DNA of 11,598 nucleotides, taken from positions 1 through 11,598 of the forward strand of contig JALSQH010000197.1 in assembly GCA_026985515.1 (NCBI GenBank). Reading direction: 5' to 3'. This document shows, one piece after another, positions 6,252-11,598 of the stretch (the first letter of the stretch is position 1; every line of letters starts with the position of its first letter). Under the pieces are notes generated by a model. The model was not told the origin of the DNA and ran no database searches. It saw nothing but the letters and a program-made list of their open reading frames with translations. Source of the DNA: a bacterium. GTDB lineage: Bacteria > JALSQH01. A program made the translations under genes and the position numbers.

Positions 6252-6263
6252 TTATTCTATAAT
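6235..6263 (+). promoter_or_regulatory. cydAB promoter
   Basis: TTGACT (6235-6240) and a perfect TATAAT (6258-6263) are separated by an ideal 17 bp. Transcription should start near 6270, about 22 nt before cydA. The ribosome site GGAGGTGA (6282-6289) follows, 6 nt from the ATG when measured from GGAGG. The promoter overlaps a pair of palindromes and is probably regulated. Confidence 0.85.
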
Positions 6264-6292
6264 TTGAAAAAACTTTACGAGGGAGGTGACAG

Positions 6293-7651
6293 ATGAGTCC
6301 GTTAACTCTGTCACGGTGGCAATTTGCTATTACTGCTGTGTATCACTTCTTCTTTGTTCCCGTAACTCTGGGGCTTTCCATTTTTGTGGCTCTCATGGAA
6401 ACCTGGTATGTCAAGACGGGGAATGAGATTTACAAAAAAATGGCAAAGTACTGGGGCAGGCTGTTTCTGATTAACTTCGCCATGGGAGTTGTAACAGGAA
6501 TTGTGATGGAGTTTCAGTTTGGGCTCAACTGGGCTGAATATTCAAGATTCATGGGTGATGTTTTTGGTGTTCCCCTTGCCATTGAAGCACTGCTTGCATT
6601 TTATCTGGAATCAACTTTCCTGGGGGTGTGGACCTTTGGATGGAAAAAACTTTCTCCCAAACTGCATGCAGCAACAATCTGGCTCGTTGCCATCGGTTCC
6701 AATCTCTCCGCCCTCTGGATTCTCATTGCAAATTCCTTTATGCAGGAGCCGGTGGCTTATAAGATAGTCAATGGAAAGATAAATCTTATAAATTTCTGGA
6801 AGGTTGCAACCAATCCGAATATTTTTTACCAGTTTCCCCATGTCCTCTCTGCTGGAATAACCACCGCAGGTTTTTTTGTACTCGGGTTCAGCGCATATCA
6901 CCTGCTCAAGAAAAGTGGAGATCTTGAATTCTTCAAAAAGTCCTTTGAGTGGGCTTACAAATATGGATTGATTGGAGCAATTCTGGTGATTGGTTTTGGT
7001 CACTTTCAGGGCGTCCATACTTTTAAAATGCAACCCATGAAAATGGCTGCTGCGGAAGCAATATGGGAAACGGAGAAACCTGCTGGGCTTTCCTTGTTTG
7101 CAATAATAGATGAAAAAAATCAGAAAAATATCTTTGACATAAAGATACCCTATATGGCAAGCTTACTCGCTTACAATAATCCTTTTGCGGAAGTTAAAGG
7201 AATAAAGGAATTACAGAAGGAAATGGAAGAGAAATATGGTCCTGGGAATTACATTCCGCCTGTAAATATTTCCTACTGGAGTTTTAGACTTATGGTGGGA
7301 CTTGGTTTTCTGATGTTGTTACTTGGAATAATTCCATTTTTCTACAAAAGCAGGGGTTACGAGAATATGCCTCCCATTTTTCTTCAGGTTTATAAGTGGT
7401 CACTTTTCTTTCCAATTCTCGCCTGCTCCTTTGGATGGATATTGACGGAAATGGGAAGACAGCCATGGATTGTGTATGGGTTGCTTAAAGTACAGGATGC
7501 TTATTCCAAAAACCTGTCTGGTGGTACAGTTGCCTTTTCTCTGGTAGCATTTACAGTTATATACGCTCTGCTCATTGTCGCAGAGGTCTATCTTCTCATT
7601 AAATATGGGCTTCATGCAGAACCATCAGAAGAAGTTGAAGAAGGTTATTAA
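6293..7651 (+). CDS. cydA: Cytochrome bd quinol oxidase subunit I
   Basis: This integral membrane subunit binds the hemes and oxidises quinol, reducing O2 to water. Its 452 aa and compact loop put it in the short Q-loop class (E. coli CydA, about 522 aa, has the long loop). Conserved residues visible, with E. coli equivalents: His18 (H19) and Glu386 (E445) for the high-spin hemes, His183 (H186) and Met334 (M393) for heme b558, Glu98 and Glu106 (E99, E107), and Lys250/Glu255 (K252/E257) in the Q-loop segment KMQPMKMAAAEAIWET. The signature GWILTEMGRQPW is at about 380-391. About nine transmembrane helices are expected. The start is fixed by GGGAGGTGA. cydB follows after a 14-nt gap, so the two are co-transcribed. 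All key ligands are present, so the oxidase should be functional. Confidence 0.97.
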   Translation: MSPLTLSRWQFAITAVYHFFFVPVTLGLSIFVALMETWYVKTGNEIYKKMAKYWGRLFLINFAMGVVTGIVMEFQFGLNWAEYSRFMGDVFGVPLAIEALLAFYLESTFLGVWTFGWKKLSPKLHAATIWLVAIGSNLSALWILIANSFMQEPVAYKIVNGKINLINFWKVATNPNIFYQFPHVLSAGITTAGFFVLGFSAYHLLKKSGDLEFFKKSFEWAYKYGLIGAILVIGFGHFQGVHTFKMQPMKMAAAEAIWETEKPAGLSLFAIIDEKNQKNIFDIKIPYMASLLAYNNPFAEVKGIKELQKEMEEKYGPGNYIPPVNISYWSFRLMVGLGFLMLLLGIIPFFYKSRGYENMPPIFLQVYKWSLFFPILACSFGWILTEMGRQPWIVYGLLKVQDAYSKNLSGGTVAFSLVAFTVIYALLIVAEVYLLIKYGLHAEPSEEVEEGY

Positions 7652-7652
7652 A

Positions 7653-7658
7653 GGGAGG
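7653..7658 (+). promoter_or_regulatory. Ribosome binding site deciding the cydB start
   Basis: GGGAGG lies 1 nt before the ATG at 7660 and 7 nt before the ATG at 7666. The spacing makes 7666 the likely start and removes two residues from the longest ORF. Confidence 0.75.
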
Positions 7659-7665
7659 TATGGAG

Positions 7666-8679
7666 ATGTTGAATATAATATGGTTTGTTTTGATTGCTGT
7701 TCTTTTCATCGGATTCTTCTTCCTGGAAGGTTTTGATTATGGGGCTGGAATTCTTCATTTCTTCGTTGCAAAGAGTGATGAGGAGAGAAGGGTTGTTATG
7801 AACTCCATTGGACCCTTCTGGGATGGTAATGAGGTTTGGATGATAACCGCCGGGGGTGCCCTCTTTGCTTCCTTCCCGGAGTGGTATGCCACACTTTTCA
7901 GTGGCTTTTATCTCGCTCTCATTCTTATCTTGCTGGGATTGATCATAAGGGGGGTTTCTTTTGAGTTCAGGAGCAAGGTTGAAAGTGAGGGGTGGAGAAA
8001 ATTGTGGGATTACACCTTTTCAATTGGTAGTTTCATAGCTGCGTTGATATGGGGTGTGGCAGTTGGCAATTTCCTCAGGGGAGTTCCAATAGGACCCGAT
8101 AAGTACTACCATGGTGGCTTGCTTCCTCTTCTGAATCCATATGCTCTCTCTGCGGGACTGGCCATACTTTTCCTTTTTACCTTTCATGGTGCCAATTACC
8201 TTGCCATCAAGACTGAGGGACCTGTGAACGAAAGAGCAAAGGAATATTCCAGGAAAGTGTGGTGGCTTGCCCTGATTTTTACAGTGATATTCGTAATATG
8301 GTCATTCTTTGATACCGATATTTTCACCGCACCGGGTGCGTGGCTTGTTTATCTCTCAGTGGTGGTAGCTGCTGTATCCCTCATTGTTGCCGGAATTTAC
8401 GCTTTTAAAGGGAAATTTGGAGCTGCCTTCGTTGGTTCTTCACTGACCATTGTTTTCGCTGTTATAATGACATTTGCAGGGTTATATCCACGGGTAATGA
8501 TTTCAACCATTGACCCAAAGTACAGTCTCACAATTTACAATGCATCTTCAAGCCAGTATACACTCAAATCAATGCTGATAGTGGCCATAATTCTTGTTCC
8601 GGTGGTCCTTGCATATCAGATCTGGACCTACTACACCTTCAGGGAAAAGGTCGGATCTGGAAAGAATCTTGAGTACTGA
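7666..8679 (+). CDS. cydB: Cytochrome bd quinol oxidase subunit II
   Basis: This is the second membrane subunit of the bd oxidase. It pairs with CydA, stabilises the heme-bearing subunit and contributes to the proton route; it binds no heme itself in studied enzymes. The protein has 337 residues from the preferred ATG at 7666, within the normal family range. Signatures are FLEGFDYGAGIL (19-30) in the first helix and GPFWDGNEVWMITAGGALFA from residue 49, with conserved aspartates 24 and 53. Eight or nine hydrophobic helices alternate with short loops. It follows cydA by 14 nt in one operon. A terminator starts directly after the stop. No CydX- or CydS-like microprotein fits in the 43 nt before the next gene, so a third small subunit, if there is one, is encoded elsewhere. 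Confidence 0.96.
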   Translation: MLNIIWFVLIAVLFIGFFFLEGFDYGAGILHFFVAKSDEERRVVMNSIGPFWDGNEVWMITAGGALFASFPEWYATLFSGFYLALILILLGLIIRGVSFEFRSKVESEGWRKLWDYTFSIGSFIAALIWGVAVGNFLRGVPIGPDKYYHGGLLPLLNPYALSAGLAILFLFTFHGANYLAIKTEGPVNERAKEYSRKVWWLALIFTVIFVIWSFFDTDIFTAPGAWLVYLSVVVAAVSLIVAGIYAFKGKFGAAFVGSSLTIVFAVIMTFAGLYPRVMISTIDPKYSLTIYNASSSQYTLKSMLIVAIILVPVVLAYQIWTYYTFREKVGSGKNLEY

Positions 8680-8700
8680 GGGGGGTATTTCCCCCTTTTT
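8679..8700 (+). terminator. Intrinsic terminator between cydB and cydD
   Basis: GGGGG (8681-8685), loop TATTT and CCCCC (8691-8695) form a stem, extendable by G-T and A-T pairs to 8679-8697. It runs straight into TTTTT and a further T-rich stretch. It starts at the cydB stop codon. It should end or attenuate the cydAB transcript before cydDC. Confidence 0.8.
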
Positions 8701-8722
8701 CTCTTTTTAGTAAAATTTATCC

Positions 8723-10426
8723 ATGAGTGGAAACCTCTTTTCTTTTATCTTTTCCCAGAGAAAAGAATTGCGTAAGTTACTCATTTTCTCCTTTCTTTTC
8801 TCGCTTTCTATGATTCTCTCCTGGTATTACTTCTCAAAATTTGCGGGTAGTATTTTTTTATCAGAGGGTTTTTCCACCTCATCTGTGCGGTATTTTGTCC
8901 TTTTCCTGATCTTCCTTTTTTTGCGGGGAGTTACAGGGAGTTTGAAGAGTGAAGCGGCGGGAGGGCTTGCTGAAAAGGTAAAGGTTAATATGAGAAAGCT
9001 TGGAATGGAGAGGATTCTCACCGCCAATCCAGTAATTCTGTATGGAGTTGATAAGGGGCCACTGTTTGCTTCTCTTGGCGAGGGTGTTGAGGCCGTTGAA
9101 AGATTCGTGAGGGAGTATTTTTCAAGGATGATTCTGGTTGCCATTATACCTTCACTTATAGTTTTGACTGTGATGTTCATCGATCCCATTTCTGCCGTTT
9201 TGATGCTTGTGACTGCCCCTGTTATCCCCTTTGTCATGTACCTTGTGGGTGATGCAACAAAGAAAAGAGTCAGAAAAAAATGGGGAGAATTTTCCTGGAT
9301 GAGCGGATTTTTCTTTGATTCAATAAGAGGAATGGAGACACTGAAAATTTTTGGACTGGGTCAGAAAAGGGCTGAAAAGCTGAAAGAGGTTTCTGATAGA
9401 TACAGACAGGCTACTATGGGTGTTTTAAGAATAGCTTTTGTGTCATCTCTTCTTCTTGAACTCATATCCACAGTGAGTACGGCTGTGATAGCCGTGGAGG
9501 TTGGTCTGAGGCTCCTCTACTCAAAGATTGAATTTGTCCCGGCCTTTTTTGTAATTCTTCTTGCACCGGAGTTTTACGGGGTGTTCAGGGAGTTTGGAAG
9601 CAGATTTCACTCAGGTACAGAAGGACGGGAGGCCTTTGATCGCTGGAAGAAAATCCATGATTTGAACCTGATTGGCAGCGATGGTGTTGATGCACCTCCT
9701 GAAAGGTATGATATTGAATTTGCAGGGGTACAATTTACCTATCCAGATGGCAAAGAGAAGGTGTTGAAAGGATTGACATTTAAAGTAAGAGATGGAGAGA
9801 AGGTGGCACTTGCAGGAAGAAGTGGGGTGGGGAAAAGTACAATTTTCAGGTTGTTGATGAAAATTTTTGATCCAGATGAGGGTGACATTTTTGTGGGGGG
9901 AGTGAACCTCAGGAATATAAAGAGAGATCTGTGGCTCAAGAGGATTTCCGTCGTTCCGCAAGATCCCTTCATTTTTAATGATACTTTGCTAAACAATATC
10001 CTGATCTTTGCACCGGAGAAAAGTAAAGAAGAGGCAATAGAAGCGGCACGGAGAGCCGAAATAGACTTTGACAAAGATTTACCAGATGGATTTCATACCA
10101 TCTTATCTTCAGGAGGCAGGGAGTTGAGCGGGGGACAGCGTCAGAGAATAGCCATAGCCAGACTTTTTTTAAGAGATTCTCCCGTGGTTTTGCTTGATGA
10201 GTTCACCACCTATCTTGATCCTGAAACAACGGAGAAGATTAGCAGAATTATGGAAAGGGCGCTCCATAAAAGAACTGCCTTGATAATTGCCCACAGGGTA
10301 GAGACCCTGAAAAAAGCTGACAGAGTTATCTTCATAGATGATGGTGTGGTTGCAGCTGAAGGGAAACACGAGGAACTTTTAGAAAAGTGCAAAAGATACA
10401 GGGAGCTTGTGGGTGAGGGAACTTAA
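8723..10426 (+). CDS. cydD: CydD subunit of the CydDC ABC exporter
   Basis: This 567-aa fusion of an ABC exporter membrane domain and an ATPase forms a heterodimer with CydC in the inner membrane. CydDC is needed for cytochrome bd assembly and has been linked to cysteine/glutathione export and heme handling. The membrane domain (about 1-320, six helices expected) ends with the CydD-type LLAPEFYGVFREFGSRFH. The ATPase has Walker A GRSGVGKST (365-373), Q-loop VPQDPF, signature LSGGQ (468-472), Walker B VVLLDE (488-493) and switch His524. After Walker B the usual DEPT reads DEFT (Phe494 for Pro), a small oddity next to intact catalytic residues. The ATG at 8723 has no Shine-Dalgarno, and an in-frame TAA at 8711 excludes a longer protein. 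TAAAAT (8711-8716) could be a -10 box for a leaderless transcript, but no -35 is seen. cydC overlaps the 3' end. Confidence 0.93.
   Translation: MSGNLFSFIFSQRKELRKLLIFSFLFSLSMILSWYYFSKFAGSIFLSEGFSTSSVRYFVLFLIFLFLRGVTGSLKSEAAGGLAEKVKVNMRKLGMERILTANPVILYGVDKGPLFASLGEGVEAVERFVREYFSRMILVAIIPSLIVLTVMFIDPISAVLMLVTAPVIPFVMYLVGDATKKRVRKKWGEFSWMSGFFFDSIRGMETLKIFGLGQKRAEKLKEVSDRYRQATMGVLRIAFVSSLLLELISTVSTAVIAVEVGLRLLYSKIEFVPAFFVILLAPEFYGVFREFGSRFHSGTEGREAFDRWKKIHDLNLIGSDGVDAPPERYDIEFAGVQFTYPDGKEKVLKGLTFKVRDGEKVALAGRSGVGKSTIFRLLMKIFDPDEGDIFVGGVNLRNIKRDLWLKRISVVPQDPFIFNDTLLNNILIFAPEKSKEEAIEAARRAEIDFDKDLPDGFHTILSSGGRELSGGQRQRIAIARLFLRDSPVVLLDEFTTYLDPETTEKISRIMERALHKRTALIIAHRVETLKKADRVIFIDDGVVAAEGKHEELLEKCKRYRELVGEGT
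10401..10405 (+). promoter_or_regulatory. Ribosome binding site deciding the cydC start
   Basis: GGGAG lies 7 nt before GTG at 10413. The next in-frame ATG at 10434 has no suitable site, because its nearest purine-rich stretch is about 15 nt away. The GTG start is therefore preferred. Confidence 0.6.
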
Positions 10427-11598
10427 ATTTTTAATGAAACTCCTCAGGGGATATGGTTTTTTCATCCTGCTTTCTGTACTGGCAGGGTTTTTGACGGTAC
10501 TGAGTGGTACGGGTCTTCTTTCAATCTCTGCCTATTTAATAGCTGCCTCTGCTTTTCATCCCCCTCTCTACACTCTGCAGCTGGCCATAACAGGGGTAAG
10601 ATTCTTCGGATTTACCAGAGGATTTTTCAGATACGGGGAACGCATCGCCTCACACAATACAACATTTATGATACTCTCAAGATTGAGATACATTATTTTC
10701 AAAGGAGCTTACCATCACTATCCCCACGGGATAAAAACTGTGAATATGGGAGATAGGCTTTCAAGAATGATAGGTGATGTTGAGTCACTGGAGAATTTTT
10801 TTGTGAGAAGTGTTCATCCACCCTTTGTTTTTATACTGACGCTGATTGGAGGTTTTGTCTTCTTTGGCTTTTATTCTGTCAGAATTGCACACTGGAGCAC
10901 TTCACTTCTTCTGAGTGGAGCAGTTGTTCTTGTGGCTGTTACTCTTTCTGCGGTGAGCAGAAAGAGAGACATAAGAAAATCCTTTTCACTGATAAGCGTA
11001 AAGGTAACTGATGCAGTAATGGGTGCCATGGAGATGTTTATATCTGGATATGGGAAATCTTATCTGAAAGAGTTTGAAAAAGTTGTGAAAGAATATGAAG
11101 AAAAGAGAAAGTTTATGGCCTCTGCTGAGGGTTTCAATGTTTTTCTTTTTATTTTATATGCCGGATTCACGATGGCAATTTTGATCCTTGTTGCTGCCAG
11201 TGATTGGATGGATGGAATGATAAAGGGAATAAGTGTAATTGTGGTTGCCATTGCATATTACTCAATGTATGAAAGCGTACTTCCCCTTTCAGGCGCTGCA
11301 GAGATGCTTTACGAAAATCTTGAAGCGGCAAGAAGATTGAGGCCTTTTGTGATGAGTGAAGGTGAATTTAAAATCATCTCTGAAGAAACATGTCAAAAAG
11401 CGAAGATAAAAAATTATGAAATCGTAATTTCAGAACTTTCTTTTGGGTACTCAGGTGAAAAGTTGTTGTTTGAAGAGGTGAATCTGAAAATTGGGGAAGG
11501 GGAAAGGGTGGCTGTGGTTGGTCCCTCCGGTTCTGGAAAAAGTACTCTGTTGTCTTTAATGGCTGGATTGTGGAAACCGCTAAAAGGTGAGGTGAAAA
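10413..11598 (+). CDS. cydC: CydC subunit of the CydDC ABC exporter, cut by the window edge
   Basis: An open frame of 395 codons runs off the right edge; the family is about 570 aa, so the last third is missing. It begins MRELKFLMKLL from GTG at 10413, matching the usual CydC beginning and overlapping cydD by 14 nt, which implies coupled translation. The membrane domain shows CydC signatures: GTGLLSISAYLIAASAF, then GVRFFGFTRGFFRYGERIAS at about residues 60-80, and LPLSGAAEMLYENLEAARR before the ATPase. The ATPase starts near 340, with Walker A GPSGSGKST at 370-378 and the window ending shortly after. It pairs with CydD to form the heterodimeric exporter required for cytochrome bd maturation. 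An alternative start is ATG at 10434, which would remove seven residues and the overlap. I see no frameshift in the visible part. Confidence 0.93.
   Translation, partial: MRELKFLMKLLRGYGFFILLSVLAGFLTVLSGTGLLSISAYLIAASAFHPPLYTLQLAITGVRFFGFTRGFFRYGERIASHNTTFMILSRLRYIIFKGAYHHYPHGIKTVNMGDRLSRMIGDVESLENFFVRSVHPPFVFILTLIGGFVFFGFYSVRIAHWSTSLLLSGAVVLVAVTLSAVSRKRDIRKSFSLISVKVTDAVMGAMEMFISGYGKSYLKEFEKVVKEYEEKRKFMASAEGFNVFLFILYAGFTMAILILVAASDWMDGMIKGISVIVVAIAYYSMYESVLPLSGAAEMLYENLEAARRLRPFVMSEGEFKIISEETCQKAKIKNYEIVISELSFGYSGEKLLFEEVNLKIGEGERVAVVGPSGSGKSTLLSLMAGLWKPLKGEVK

Noticed and set aside
8680-8722. A CydX/CydS-type small subunit gene after cydB.
   Set aside because: The 43-nt gap is filled by a terminator and has no ORF of suitable length.
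1-11598. CRISPR arrays, insertion sequences, integration sites or phage genes.
   Set aside because: No spaced direct repeats, transposase or integrase-like proteins, or tRNA-duplicating att sites were seen.

Overview
The window is bacterial chromosomal DNA, roughly 40% GC, with dense gene packing, strong AGGAGG-type ribosome binding sites, tRNAs with encoded CCA ends and frequent stop/start overlaps. Arginine is often AGA/AGG and the proteins are rich in Lys and Glu. This codon and amino-acid style is common in thermophilic or anaerobic/microaerophilic lineages, but I cannot place the organism more precisely. I see no mobile element, phage gene or CRISPR array. Almost everything belongs to known families.

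Layout: (1) 63-1847 (+) encodes an AMP-forming fatty acyl-CoA ligase. (2) 1852-2052 holds a strong sigma70-type promoter driving tandem tRNA-Gln(CTG) and tRNA-Glu(CTC). (3) 2053-2232 is non-coding and contains a perfect 10-bp hairpin. (4) 2233-2388 (+) encodes a 51-residue single-pass membrane protein of unknown function. (5) A leftward operon runs from a promoter near 6100 down to 2394. Its order is a MoxR-type AAA+ ATPase, a CoxE-like VWA protein, histidyl-tRNA synthetase and a small DUF6941-like protein with a possible signal peptide. All three junctions overlap (8, 4 and 43 nt), which suggests translational coupling. (6) A rightward respiratory cluster begins at a textbook promoter near 6235-6263. 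It contains cydA and cydB (cytochrome bd quinol oxidase), an intrinsic terminator, cydD, and cydC running off the right edge.

Working together: CydAB is a high-affinity quinol:O2 oxidoreductase, and CydDC is the ABC exporter needed for its assembly, so the right half is a complete bd-oxidase module apart from the missing end of cydC. The cydA promoter is embedded in two palindromes that share TTCTAAAA, 20 bp apart. These are good candidates for a redox- or oxygen-responsive operator. The terminator between cydB and cydD implies unequal expression of oxidase and exporter. MoxR and VWA proteins usually act as a chaperone pair that remodels or activates a target, and the target here is unknown. 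I did not find a convincing new multi-gene system. The most interesting items are the cydA operator, the cydB/cydD junction, the start-site ambiguity of the gene after hisS, the membrane microprotein and the hairpin near the tRNAs.
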